64,000 nucleotides of DNA from an uncultured Rhodospirillales bacterium (GTDB taxonomy: Bacteria > Pseudomonadota > Alphaproteobacteria > Azospirillales > Azospirillaceae). Shown here piece after piece: positions 46,777-55,630 of the stretch. Position numbers and translations under genes: made by a program. How positions within the stretch are numbered: position 1 is the stretch's first letter; every line of letters begins with the position of its first letter. Below the pieces are notes generated by a model. It searched no databases. It worked only from the letters and a program-made list of their open reading frames with translations, and was not told the origin of the DNA. The stretch covers positions 1-64,000 of the forward strand of contig CAIXKV010000184.1 of assembly GCA_903920145.1 (NCBI GenBank), given 5' to 3'.

Positions 46777-48747
46777 GTGGCAACGGCGGACCCCGCACCC
46801 GACGCCCTCGCCGCCCGACGAGAACGGTCTCGAGCGGCCCTCGTGGCTCGTTTTCCTGATCTGGCACCGTCATTGGCCGCTTCCTCGCTGGTCACGCCTA
46901 TCCTGGATGACGGAGAGGTGGTTGATTTCGGTTTAGGCGACAGACGTTTTTACCGAACCGATGGGCGATCCTTTGCGCTCCGGCAGGTCAATGACTTTAT
47001 GGCCCGTCCAGAGCGTTTCCTGCCCGACTTTGGCGCCGCCAACCCCACCGCCGGTATGGTCGAGCGGAGGATCCTGGAGGCGCTTCGAACCGAAAGCCGA
47101 CGCCTGGGCCTTTCACCCACCGGCTTCTCAACCGCTCCCGACCCCCAAAACGGCATGCTGGTGGTGTTGGGCGTTGGCTTGGGCCACCACTTGGCGCCCG
47201 TGGTGGCGCGCACCCAGGCCCGCCATGTTCTGGTGGTGGAAAGTGAAGCCGAGTTCCTGCGCCAATCCCTGGCCGCCATCGAATGGTCAGAGCTGCTGGA
47301 TAGGATTGAACGTGACGGTGGCGTTGTTCGGCTGTTTCTGGGGCGTGATGCTGAAGCCATCCTGACCGCCCTGCGTCAAACCTTCGGCATGATCGGGGTT
47401 CCCTATTTAGAAGGGGCGTATTTCTACCGGCATTATGCCAATCCCATCCTGGATGAGACCGCCCGCCGGCTGCCCGAAGCGGCTCGACTGGCGTTTCAGG
47501 GGCGAGGCTTTTACGAAGACGAGCGGTTGATGATCACCAACGCCGTCGCCAATCTGACACGATGCGCTTTTCATTTGTTGGACACGCACCCCAAACCGCG
47601 TCGCCGGGAGCCCGCCCTGGTTATCGGCTCGGGGCCATCCCTGGACGGTGCGATTGGCGACATCAAACGGATTCGAAACAGCGCGATCGTGTTTTCCTGT
47701 GGCACGGCCTTAGAAGTCTGTCTTCGCCACGGCATCATTCCCGACTTTCACTGTGAAAGTGAAAACAGCGATGACCGCTACCGCCTGCTTGCAGCCATCG
47801 CTGCCAAGGATCATGGCCTCGCTGGAATCGCTTTGCTGTCTTCGATCACAGTGGACCCACGCGTCCCGCCGCTGTTCGAGCAAAGCTTTTTCTGTTTCCG
47901 GGAAATGTCGATTTCAACCCGGCTGTTGGCCACGGCTGACCAGGAAATAGGCTTCGCGGCACCCATCGTCGGCAATCTGGCCGTGCGCCTGGTCGCGGCT
48001 CTGGGGTTCCAAACCCTTTATATGTTCGGCCTGGACTGCGGCTCTCGTTCGGCAGACCGCAAGCACGCCGGCGGCAGCGTTTACGAGATTCACGATGACC
48101 TGCGCCAACGCGAACAGGCGCTTCGCTACGATCTGAGCGTACCCGGCAATTTTGGCGGAACCGTCGTGACCGATCCACTCTTCAACTGGTCGCGATTGAG
48201 GCACCAAGCCTTCATCAGCTCTGCCGGGTTGCGGGTCTTTAATTGCAGCGATGGCGCCCGAATCATCGGCGCCAAGCCCCAAGCCCCCCGCAGCGTCCGA
48301 CTTGGCCGTTCGCTGCCTGATCGCTCACGCATCCGGGCTGAAATCGCCGCCGCACATCCGGCCTATGAGGCCGGTGCTTTTCTCGAAGACTATTCTTTCG
48401 CACCGGCTCAAGCCGATGTCCGACGATTTTTCGCCGAACTCGACGCCGCTTTGGCAGCAGCGGCGGCAATCGAAGCCCTCGACCTTTTCAAACTCTGGCA
48501 CCATCTGGCGCCCCTGGCCGCAGAGAATCCCGAAGGTCATGGTGGCATCGCAACCATTGCCTTCGGCTCAATTCGTTATTTTCTCAAAGTCGTCGGCACT
48601 GTAACCCGCCGAGTTCCAGACCACACCGCCCGCCGCCATCTTCTGATTCGCGCTATCACGGAGTTCCGGGTGATCATCGCCGAGATGAGCGATGACACGG
48701 TCGCTCTGCTTGACGACCTTTCGAGCCGTTCGACACCCTCGGGGTGA
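46777..48747 (+). CDS. Maf/DUF115 family motility-associated glycosyltransferase-like protein
   Basis: The 656-residue protein has the MptE-like DUF115 core. VIGSGPSLDGAIGDIK begins at about 282, then FSCGTALEVCLRHGIIPDFHCESE. The layout (variable N-terminal third, DUF115 centre, helical C-terminus) matches Maf-type motility accessory factors. These transfer nonulosonic acids to flagellin in other bacteria. The role here is inferred from family and from the abundance of motility genes nearby. GTG start with AAGGAG about 10 bases upstream. Confidence 0.85.
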   Translation: MATADPAPDALAARRERSRAALVARFPDLAPSLAASSLVTPILDDGEVVDFGLGDRRFYRTDGRSFALRQVNDFMARPERFLPDFGAANPTAGMVERRILEALRTESRRLGLSPTGFSTAPDPQNGMLVVLGVGLGHHLAPVVARTQARHVLVVESEAEFLRQSLAAIEWSELLDRIERDGGVVRLFLGRDAEAILTALRQTFGMIGVPYLEGAYFYRHYANPILDETARRLPEAARLAFQGRGFYEDERLMITNAVANLTRCAFHLLDTHPKPRRREPALVIGSGPSLDGAIGDIKRIRNSAIVFSCGTALEVCLRHGIIPDFHCESENSDDRYRLLAAIAAKDHGLAGIALLSSITVDPRVPPLFEQSFFCFREMSISTRLLATADQEIGFAAPIVGNLAVRLVAALGFQTLYMFGLDCGSRSADRKHAGGSVYEIHDDLRQREQALRYDLSVPGNFGGTVVTDPLFNWSRLRHQAFISSAGLRVFNCSDGARIIGAKPQAPRSVRLGRSLPDRSRIRAEIAAAHPAYEAGAFLEDYSFAPAQADVRRFFAELDAALAAAAAIEALDLFKLWHHLAPLAAENPEGHGGIATIAFGSIRYFLKVVGTVTRRVPDHTARRHLLIRAITEFRVIIAEMSDDTVALLDDLSSRSTPSG

Positions 48748-48843
48748 ACATCAGTATCGGGATGAGGTGTTCGCCGATGAAAAAAGCGGCTATGGTGCCG
48801 ATCTCGGCCAGCCGGCCAACCGATAAAGCAGGGAACAAAAACC

Positions 48844-49107
48844 ATGTCGAACGTCCGCAAACGCGCCATGGAAGCGGTGCTGGAAGCCGCAGAGCAGGAC
48901 ATTGAGGAAACGTTTCAAGAAAATAAGATCAGTGATCGCGATAGCGAAGAAGCCGACGAGGCTGTGTTCGATGTAGCGATCCTTTATGCCTATCGAGTCT
49001 TCGTCAGAATTTGTGAACAGCAAGGCATCCCGGCGGATGTCCAATTATTCGCTGAACTCAGCGCCGACCTTGCGGAAGAGATGGAGGCGGACGGAGACCA
49101 GGAGTAG
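48844..49107 (+). CDS. Small acidic helical protein, unrecognised
   Basis: The 87-residue, strongly acidic, helical protein (EAAEQDIEETFQEN, ELSADLAEEMEADGDQE) has no family I recognise. AGGGAA lies about 9 bases upstream of the start. It follows the Maf-like gene by about 97 bases and precedes a clear intrinsic terminator, suggesting it is the last gene of that transcript. Confidence 0.65.
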   Translation: MSNVRKRAMEAVLEAAEQDIEETFQENKISDRDSEEADEAVFDVAILYAYRVFVRICEQQGIPADVQLFAELSADLAEEMEADGDQE

Positions 49108-49148
49108 ATTTTTATAGTCGTGCGTATGACGAATGCCCCCTGACCCTC

Positions 49149-49177
49149 GCCAGGACCGTGATGATCCTGGCTTTTTT
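49149..49177 (+). terminator. Intrinsic terminator
   Basis: GCCAGGA (49149-49155) pairs with TCCTGGC (49165-49171) across a 9-base loop and is followed at once by six T residues. This is a textbook Rho-independent terminator, 42 bases after the small acidic protein gene. Confidence 0.9.
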
Positions 49178-49196
49178 CTGGGGTTCTGAGTCCCTA

Positions 49197-49236
49197 AAGG
49201 CCCCATAGACGCGGGGCCTTCCTTGCGTCTATGGGG
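49197..49236 (+). promoter_or_regulatory. Two mutually exclusive hairpins upstream of a hemerythrin gene
   Basis: One hairpin pairs AAGGCCCC (49197-49204) with GGGGCCTT (49213-49220). The other pairs CCCCATAGACGC (49201-49212) with GCGTCTATGGGG (49225-49236), a perfect 12-bp stem. They share the bases 49201-49204, and the right arm of the first lies in the loop of the second, so both cannot form together. It lies between the terminator and the hemerythrin start at 49430. It could be a leader switch, an attenuator or simply a compact palindrome cluster. Confidence 0.5.
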
Positions 49237-49429
49237 GGAATAGCCATAGGGGCTTTGAATAAGGTCAGAAAGATCGTCTTGGAAGCGCGGGTGCCCCGCC
49301 CGCCTTCGCGGTCTGCCGTCGCCCTCTCGGCACGGGATCGCGACTGACTGTCGCACCCTGCCTTCTCGACATTCCCTATAGCCATAACCCACGTTATGTC
49401 ATGCGCGCTTTTATCGGGGAATGCTGGAC

Positions 49430-49840
49430 ATGCTCATTGAGTGGCAGGATGGCCTACTGGTCGGCTTTGAGGCAATCGATCAAGAACATAGGGACTTGGT
49501 CTCTATGATCAATCAACTCTATGATCAAGTCAGAAATGGCCAAACAAAAGAAACAATCGAAAATACGCTTTTCACTCTGGCCGATCAGGTTGCGGCACAC
49601 TTCACCCATGAAGATGAACTAATGCGCACCCATGGCTATCCTCATCGGGCTAGTCACCTGCTCGAGCACCGGAAGTTAATTGATCAACTTGACACTTTGC
49701 TTGATGGAATCGACCTGCTAACGTCTCCAATGTTATTGAACGCCATTGGGTTCATGGATCATTGGTTCACGGATCACGTCGTTAACAGTGATGCCCGGTT
49801 GGGTGAATATCTCAGAGACCATGGCGGCACGAAACGATGA
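49430..49840 (+). CDS. Bacteriohemerythrin
   Basis: The 136-residue oxygen-binding di-iron protein retains all the usual ligand motifs: I-D-x-E-H (IDQEH), HFTHEDELM, HLLEH and HWFTDHVVNSD. It is closer to canonical than the variant at 43373. Such single-domain proteins bind or shuttle O2, often in aerotactic and microaerophilic bacteria. The start at 49430 is preferred because GGGGA lies 9 bases upstream. The ATG at 49421 abuts that site. Confidence 0.93.
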   Translation: MLIEWQDGLLVGFEAIDQEHRDLVSMINQLYDQVRNGQTKETIENTLFTLADQVAAHFTHEDELMRTHGYPHRASHLLEHRKLIDQLDTLLDGIDLLTSPMLLNAIGFMDHWFTDHVVNSDARLGEYLRDHGGTKR

Positions 49841-49910
49841 GGCGCGAGAGCGTGTTCCGATTCCGCCGGCAACTCCCTGTATGTTGACAAGTCCCCATAT
49901 TGAAACCCAG

Positions 49911-49932
49911 CCGGTCGTTGGCCAACGACCGG
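49911..49932. repeat. Perfect 22-bp palindrome
   Basis: CCGGTCGTTGGCCAACGACCGG is an exact self-complementary sequence 70 bases after the hemerythrin stop. It has no loop and no T-run, so it could be a cruciform or protein-binding site or an unusual terminator. It directly precedes repeat copy 3. Confidence 0.6.
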
Positions 49933-49940
49933 GGATGAGG

Positions 49941-50113
49941 CATTGTTGTGGCTCGCCAGTATCATAATCGAACCTTGATGGTGACTCATCAAGGCTGCCC
50001 TCAGACGCCGGGCGGGCGCATCCGCGCCCTTGGCTTCGCGTCCACGAGGACGCGGGGCCGCCGTCGCGGCCCGATACCGGCGATGTGTCAGTGTCAGGGC
50101 TCGCCGGTGTCAT
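49941..50113 (-). repeat. Dispersed intergenic repeat, copy 3 (long form)
   Basis: On the plus strand it has GGCTCGCCAGTATCA, then the hairpin CCTTGATG-GTGACT-CATCAAGG (49973-49994). Then comes CTGCCCTCAGACGCCGGGC, a GC-rich middle, CCCGATACCGGCGA and a closing GGCTCGCCGGTGTCA. The closing block ends 4 bases before the ATG of the next gene. The long form is parallel, in reverse orientation, to the copy at 54729-54858. Confidence 0.8.
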
Positions 50114-50117
50114 TCGA

Positions 50118-50912
50118 ATGACCAACCTTGAGGATGTGACTCGGCAGTTGACCGACGTGGCTTGGGCCGTGGGGTCGGTGCTGCTGGAGATGCAAGATGG
50201 GGCGCTGGGGGTGCGGCTCAAGGGGCCGGCGCAGGTGGTGACGGCAGCCGACGAACGGTCTCACGAGATGATGGTTGCTGAATTATCCCGGCGCTTTCCC
50301 GGCGTGCCGATGGTTCTGGAGGAACAGGAAAATCCGGTGGTCTTGCCATCCCGTTATTTGGTTGCCGACGAATTGGATGGTACGGCGATTTACGCCTGCG
50401 GGTTGTCCGATTGGGGGGTCACTTTGGCCTTGGTCGAAGGCGGGCAGCCGGTGGCTGGCGTGCTGCATCAACCGATCCGGGGCGAGACGGTGGCGGCGTG
50501 GCGCGGTGGCGGAGCGTGGCGGAATGGAGGCCGCGTGCATTTAAATCCCGGCCTGAGCGTGGCGGACAGTGTGGCCTTGGTGGAATTTAATCGGTTTTTG
50601 GATGCGGATGCGGTGGTTTGGCTGGACCGTTTGGCTCGCCAGTCGTTGACCTTGCGGGCATTGGGGACCGCCGTTGGTGCCGCCATCGAGATGCTGGCTG
50701 GTCATGCCAGTGTCTATCTGAATTGCCAGGGCGCGAAGGTTTGGGATTTTGCGGCGGCGGCGGTGGCGGTGGCGGAAGCCGGCGGGGTGGCGGTGGCGTT
50801 GAATGGCAGCGCGCCGGATTGGTCGGTGGTCCCCCAAGGAGTCCTCTTTGCGGCCAATCCGGCTGTGGCTGCGGAGGTGTTGAGGCTCAGAAAGGTTGCT
50901 GCTCCTCTATAG
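50118..50912 (+). CDS. Inositol monophosphatase family protein (second copy)
   Basis: The 264-residue protein of the IMPase superfamily has a metal-binding L-E-E-Q-E segment (about 69) and D-E-L-D-G-T (replacing the usual D-P-I/L-D-G-T). The C-terminal W-D-F-A-A-A motif is also present. It is distinct from the HisN-type gene at 5822. The substrate is unknown. The start at MTNLEDV (50118) has no clear ribosome binding site and immediately follows repeat copy 3, so translation initiation may be unusual. It converges on the receptor gene, with 16 bases between the stop codons. Confidence 0.85.
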   Translation: MTNLEDVTRQLTDVAWAVGSVLLEMQDGALGVRLKGPAQVVTAADERSHEMMVAELSRRFPGVPMVLEEQENPVVLPSRYLVADELDGTAIYACGLSDWGVTLALVEGGQPVAGVLHQPIRGETVAAWRGGGAWRNGGRVHLNPGLSVADSVALVEFNRFLDADAVVWLDRLARQSLTLRALGTAVGAAIEMLAGHASVYLNCQGAKVWDFAAAAVAVAEAGGVAVALNGSAPDWSVVPQGVLFAANPAVAAEVLRLRKVAAPL

Positions 50913-50928
50913 GCTTAAGCCGTTCCGG

Positions 50929-53298
50929 TCATGCCCGGATTGAGGCCAAGAAATGCTCGGCTTCGCTTTGGAGGGCGGTGAATTCTTCAGCCAACCGACC
51001 CGCCGAGGCCATCATCTCCATGGCCGAGCATCCAGTGTTTTCGGCAGACCCGGCCATAACGTCAACGCTGTCGGCCACTTCGCGGGAGGTGGCTGAAGCG
51101 TCGCCGACGGCAGCCACGATCTCTCGTGTATGGCCGAGCTGGTCGGACACCGACGCCGCAACCTGGATGGAGAGGGTTTCAACCTCGCCGATGGTTTCGC
51201 GGATCGAACCGATGGCGCCCACCACATCATCGGTGGCGCCCTGGATGGCTAAAATCTGATTGCCGATGTCTTCGGTGGCCTTGGCCGTTTGATTGGCAAG
51301 GCTTTTGACCTCGCCCGCCACCACGGCAAAGCCCTTGCCAGCCTCACCAGCCCGCGCGGCCTCGATGGTGGCATTCAGCGCCAGCAAATTGGTCTGGCTG
51401 GCGATCCCGCTGATCAGTTTAACGATTTCGCCGATCCGGCGGGAGCTTTCGGTGAGGGCCTGAACCGCCACATCGCTGGTTTCGGCCCGGTCGGCGGCGC
51501 GCTTGATGGCAGTGCCCGAGGCGGCTACCCGGTCGCCAATCTCTCCGATAGAGGTTGACAGGCGTTGTGAAACGTCAGTGACCACGCCCACCACTTCGGC
51601 GGCGCGGCGGGCCATGGACGACGATTGGGCGGCCTGGTGCCCGACATGGGCGGCGGTGGTCCAGAGACCGAGGGCGGCATCTCGGATTTGCTGGCTATTC
51701 GCGCCGACCGAGGTCAGCGCCTTGCCGAAAGCCGCGTTGAAGTCGTGGGCCACGGTGGCCAGTGCCTCCTGGCGTTGTGCGGCGGCGCGCTGTTCGGCCT
51801 CTCGGGCTTCGGCCTCTAATGAGCGCCCCCGGATCATCTCGTCCTTGAACACCTCCACCGCCTGGACCATTTCCCCGATCTCGCCCGTGTGTGTCCGGTC
51901 GGGTATCGCTGCGTTCAGATCGCCATGGGCCAACCGATCCATTACGCCCGTGATGCTGCGCAAGGCGCGGATGATCGAGCGGGCCTGGAAGAAGCCAAAC
52001 AGGCTAGCCAGGGCCAAAGCCAACGTTCCGCCGAACACCAGAATAAGAGTGGTGGTGTTCCGCATCTCGGTTCGCCGCTGGTCAAGCTGGCGCTGAAGGT
52101 CGGTGGTTTGGGTCAGCAAGGCGGCGCTCTCCCGCTGATTCGCGGCGGAGATTTCGGCTTGCTGGCGCGTGATGTCGACGATCCGTGGAAAGGCGTCAGT
52201 GAACTGCTTGAGAGCGGTCCGCATGCTGGCAACCACGGCTGGCGCGCGAACCCGTTCGGGCAAGGTCATCAATTGGTTGAGTTGGTCATCGATGGCGGCG
52301 GCGGCAGCCAGGATGGTTTCGCCCGAACCATGGGCGCCTCGGGAGCCAACGTAATCGGTCTCGGTGATCTGGATCACCGCCAACTGACGCAGAATCTCGC
52401 GCATGGCGTCTTCCGCGTGGGTGGCTTCGAACAGTGTGGTCCGGGCGTCGTTGGCGGCTCCGACGGCGCTTTCGTAATCGGCGGCGGCGGCGTTGGCGAC
52501 GTTAAAAACCCGAACCGAGAGCCTCTTAAAACTGTCCTCAACGCGCGTCCGGGCTTCGGCAGTGTTGGAGTCGGCGGGTTTGCCCAAAGCTTCGATCAAA
52601 GACAGGAGCGCCTGTTGATAATCGAGGATCATGGGGGGCAATTCTGGATCGGCGCCCGCCGTTCCGGTCATTGCCGCCAGTTTAGCCCCTTGGCGCGCCA
52701 TTAATGTTGTGTAGGCTCGGGCGGTGTTAGCCTGGGTGGCTTCTTGGGTGAAGCCGTAAACAGTTTGGGCCAAGCGCGCGTTGAGCATGGCCTTGGCCAC
52801 CGCTGCGCTGGTTTCACTGGCGGCCAGGCTGTTTCTCATTTCGGTGTCAGTCTGAGCCAGCCGGGATTCGAGGGCGCTGCGTTGTTCGATTTGCTGTCGG
52901 CTGGCCTCTTGAATGGCGGCGGACAGGTCGCTGGTGGCGTGTTTGGCGCGGGTGGCTAGATCAATTCGGACGGCTTCCATGCGGCGATACTCAGCAAAAG
53001 CCGCTTGGTGCTCTTCGAGTCCTTGCTGAATGTCCCGTGCTGCCACAGCCGTTGTTTCGGCGATGGCCGCTTTAAGGTTGCCATCAACACGGTCGGCGAC
53101 TTTGGACTCGCTGTTGGCCCGGAACTCGGCCTCGGCCAAGAAGGCCGATTGCGCTGAAAGTGCCGCATGGTCGGCCCGAAGCGCCCGCTCGGCGCTGGAA
53201 TTAAGCACACTGATGCCAACGTAGGCGCAGACAACCAGGATTGCGCCATTCAGGACGGGAATTCCGGCGGCAACGCCGATCCTTGTAGCGATATTCAT
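50929..53298 (-). CDS. Methyl-accepting chemotaxis protein with large periplasmic domain
   Basis: The 789-residue receptor has an N-terminal membrane segment (about 8-30). A very long helical periplasmic region follows to about 415, then a second membrane segment (LVFGGTLALALASLFGFF). A HAMP domain and the hairpin complete it, with the tip [18 protein letters not shown]. There is no C-terminal pentapeptide (ends LASIRA). The start at 53298 (MNIATR) has AGGAA 5 bases upstream; the frame extends to 53379. It is divergent from a periplasmic binding protein gene, a possible ligand partner. Confidence 0.94.
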   Translation of the reverse strand: MNIATRIGVAAGIPVLNGAILVVCAYVGISVLNSSAERALRADHAALSAQSAFLAEAEFRANSESKVADRVDGNLKAAIAETTAVAARDIQQGLEEHQAAFAEYRRMEAVRIDLATRAKHATSDLSAAIQEASRQQIEQRSALESRLAQTDTEMRNSLAASETSAAVAKAMLNARLAQTVYGFTQEATQANTARAYTTLMARQGAKLAAMTGTAGADPELPPMILDYQQALLSLIEALGKPADSNTAEARTRVEDSFKRLSVRVFNVANAAAADYESAVGAANDARTTLFEATHAEDAMREILRQLAVIQITETDYVGSRGAHGSGETILAAAAAIDDQLNQLMTLPERVRAPAVVASMRTALKQFTDAFPRIVDITRQQAEISAANQRESAALLTQTTDLQRQLDQRRTEMRNTTTLILVFGGTLALALASLFGFFQARSIIRALRSITGVMDRLAHGDLNAAIPDRTHTGEIGEMVQAVEVFKDEMIRGRSLEAEAREAEQRAAAQRQEALATVAHDFNAAFGKALTSVGANSQQIRDAALGLWTTAAHVGHQAAQSSSMARRAAEVVGVVTDVSQRLSTSIGEIGDRVAASGTAIKRAADRAETSDVAVQALTESSRRIGEIVKLISGIASQTNLLALNATIEAARAGEAGKGFAVVAGEVKSLANQTAKATEDIGNQILAIQGATDDVVGAIGSIRETIGEVETLSIQVAASVSDQLGHTREIVAAVGDASATSREVADSVDVMAGSAENTGCSAMEMMASAGRLAEEFTALQSEAEHFLASIRA

Positions 53299-53525
53299 GG
53301 TTCCTGATCCCGCTTCCATGCCGACAGTTCGACCGTAAACGGAATTTAGTGCAAAGCGATAAAAAAATACAGTATCCATTGGATAGTAAGCGAAGCGAGG
53401 CCATCATCGCTATAACATGCGGTGGCTCCCCGGCAAAAAAGAGGGCTGAAATAAGCCACTTGGTGATCGTTTCGCAGATCCATTCGCATTCTGCGGGCAA
53501 GAAATAACCAGAGAAAGGGCATGGG

Positions 53526-54731
53526 ATGAGGAAAGGGTTGGGATTAACGCTGGCAGTGGCGTTGACCTTGGGTTCGGTTGGTTCGGCACTGGCCGATCAG
53601 ACGGTCAAGATCGGTGTCTTGACGGATCTGTCCGGCCTTTATTCGGAGCTGGCCGGCGCTGGTTCGGTCCTGGCAGCCCGGATGGCGATCGAGGATTTCG
53701 GGGCCGAGGCCAAGGGATTAAAGGTCGAATTGGTCTCCGCCGACCATCAAAATAAGCCTGATATTGGCGTTGCGATTGCTCAAAAATGGTACGATCAGGA
53801 CGGCGTTGATTTGATTGTCGACATTCCCAATTCAGGGGTGGCATTGGCAGTTAACCAAGTTGCGCGGGACAAGAACAAGGTTTTGATGGTTTCCGGAGCC
53901 GGATCCTCGGACCTGACCGGCAAATCCTGCTCTCCGAACACTGTCCATTGGACCTATGATACTTGGGCGCTGGCCAATGGTACGGCTAATGCGGTGGTTG
54001 CTTCCGGCGGTAAGAGCTGGTTCTTTTTGACGGCGGATTATAAATTTGGTCGTGATCTAGAACATGACACCAGCGCGGTGGTGACGGCTACCGGGGGGCG
54101 GGTGTTGGGCGACGTGACGTTTCCGCTCAATACCCCGGATTTCTCGTCGTTTCTGGTCCAGGCTCAGACCTCGGATGCCAATGTCGTCGGACTGGCCATG
54201 GCCGGCGGTGACGTGTCCAACGCCGTCAAGCAAGCCGCCGAGTTCGGTATCGTCGAGGGGGGGCAGCGGTTGGTTGGGATGTTGGTGTTTATCACCGACA
54301 TTCATGCATTGGGTCTCCATGCGGCTCAAGGATTACAGTTCACCGCCGCGTTTTACTGGGACAAAGACGACCGGACTCGCGCCTTTGCGACGCGCTTTGC
54401 CGAGGCGAATCACGGCATTCATCCGACCATGGTTCATGCTGGAGTCTATGCGTCGGTGCTCCATTATTTGAAGGCCGTGGTGGCTCTCCAGGATAAAAGC
54501 GACGGCAGCAAAGTTGTTGCAAAGATGAAGGCGCTGCCCACCGATGATCCTCTGTTTGGCCAGGGATCAATTCGGATCGATGGTCGGGCTTTACATTCTT
54601 TGTACCTGTATCAGGTCAAGAAGCCGGAGGAGTCCAAAGGGCCGTGGGATTATTATAAATTGGTTGAAACCATTCCGGCGGATCGCGCTTTCCGTCCATT
54701 GGACCAGGGCGGTTGTTCATTGGTCAAGTGA
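53526..54731 (+). CDS. ABC transporter substrate-binding protein (branched-chain amino acid type)
   Basis: The 401-residue periplasmic protein has a signal peptide (cleavage after SALA, about residue 23) and a Peripla_BP_6/LivK-like fold. Family segments include VKIGVLTDLSGLYSELAG, NKPDIGVAIAQKWYD and WFFLTADYKFGRDLEHD. It binds amino acids, amides or similar small molecules. No permease genes follow, so it may serve the divergent chemoreceptor as well as, or instead of, transport. Its stop codon TGA is the first three bases of repeat copy 4. Confidence 0.93.
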   Translation: MRKGLGLTLAVALTLGSVGSALADQTVKIGVLTDLSGLYSELAGAGSVLAARMAIEDFGAEAKGLKVELVSADHQNKPDIGVAIAQKWYDQDGVDLIVDIPNSGVALAVNQVARDKNKVLMVSGAGSSDLTGKSCSPNTVHWTYDTWALANGTANAVVASGGKSWFFLTADYKFGRDLEHDTSAVVTATGGRVLGDVTFPLNTPDFSSFLVQAQTSDANVVGLAMAGGDVSNAVKQAAEFGIVEGGQRLVGMLVFITDIHALGLHAAQGLQFTAAFYWDKDDRTRAFATRFAEANHGIHPTMVHAGVYASVLHYLKAVVALQDKSDGSKVVAKMKALPTDDPLFGQGSIRIDGRALHSLYLYQVKKPEESKGPWDYYKLVETIPADRAFRPLDQGGCSLVK

Positions 54732-54858
54732 TACCGGCGAGCCATAACAATGACGCAACGCCGGTATCGGGCTGCGGCGGCGGTCGGTTCGCCCGTGCAT
54801 GCTCGTCCGGCATCTGAGGGTGGCCCTGATGAGCCAACATCAAGGCCCAGTGTTATGG
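54729..54858 (+). repeat. Dispersed intergenic repeat, copy 4 (long form)
   Basis: It starts TGATACCGGCGAGCC, whose TGA is the stop of the preceding gene. Then come CGCCGGTATCGGGCTGCGG, a GC-rich middle and CCGGCATCTGAGGG. The hairpin region CCCTGATGAGCCAACATCAAGGCC closes the element. The order matches copy 3 read in reverse. The hairpin arms have diverged slightly. Confidence 0.75.
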
Positions 54859-54916
54859 TCCAAGTTTGGTAACAGTCTGGGAATAAAAAACCCTCTTTTT
54901 CAGCATGCCACCCCCC

Positions 54917-54950
54917 AAGCACCGGCCCCGCGCGCGGGGGGCTGGTGCTT
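54917..54950 (+). terminator. GC-rich hairpin before fliL
   Basis: AAGCACC (54917-54923) pairs with GGTGCTT (54944-54950), and GCCCC/GGGGC pairs inside, with one mismatch and slippage in a G-run. It is a stable stem without a T-tract. It could end the binding-protein transcript or lie in the fliL leader. The region from here to 55102 has no other gene; the fliL promoter should be in it. Confidence 0.45.
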
Positions 54951-55102
54951 GTTAAGAAAACCAGGGTTAAGGTATGCTGGAAACCGGAGGCGGGCTTATT
55001 GAGAGCGAGGGGTGGTGGGATTCGTCGGTCGGACATGTCCGCCGTCGGTTCGCTCTGTGTGAGCCCTGGCTCCGATGATTCATAGATTTTGAGGCGGCGG
55101 CA

Positions 55103-55621
55103 ATGGCGGGTAAGGCGGACGACGATATCGCCGATGAGGGCGACGAAGGCAGGCCGCGTAAAAAATTCAGCGGCAAGAAGTTGGTGTTGTTTATTATTCT
55201 GCCGCTGCTGCTGTTGATCCTAGCCGCCGGTGGTGTGTTTTTCAGCGGGATTCTGACTCCGAAGCCGACCGAGGCGCCGCCGGAGGAGCAAAAGCCGGAA
55301 GAGAAGGAAAGCGCGGTTCCGATCTTTTATGATGTTCCTGATATGTTGATTAATTTGAATACAACAGGACGTCGACCGACTTTTTTGAAAATTAGTATCA
55401 GTCTACAGATCTCCCGCGAAATTGATCGGGCCGAATTGGATCGGATCATGCCGCGTATTATTGACAACTTCCAGGTCTATTTGCGCGAATTACGGTTGGA
55501 AGATTTACGTGGGTCAGCCGGCATGTATCGGTTGCGCGAAGAGTTGTTGACGCGGGTGGTGGCGGCGGCGCAGCCGGTGCGGGTTAAGGACGTGCTCTTC
55601 AAGGAAATGCTGATTCAGTGA
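55103..55621 (+). CDS. fliL: Flagellar basal body-associated protein FliL
   Basis: The 172-residue inner-membrane protein has a charged cytoplasmic N-terminus, one membrane segment (about 28-50) and a Pro/Glu-rich spacer. The periplasmic FliL domain includes the FLKISISLQ strand and ends K-D-V-L-F-K-E-M-L-I-Q. FliL sits around the MotA/MotB stator and affects torque. It leads the motor operon, and fliM follows 9 bases later. Confidence 0.96.
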   Translation: MAGKADDDIADEGDEGRPRKKFSGKKLVLFIILPLLLLILAAGGVFFSGILTPKPTEAPPEEQKPEEKESAVPIFYDVPDMLINLNTTGRRPTFLKISISLQISREIDRAELDRIMPRIIDNFQVYLRELRLEDLRGSAGMYRLREELLTRVVAAAQPVRVKDVLFKEMLIQ

Positions 55622-55630
55622 GGTCCGGCC

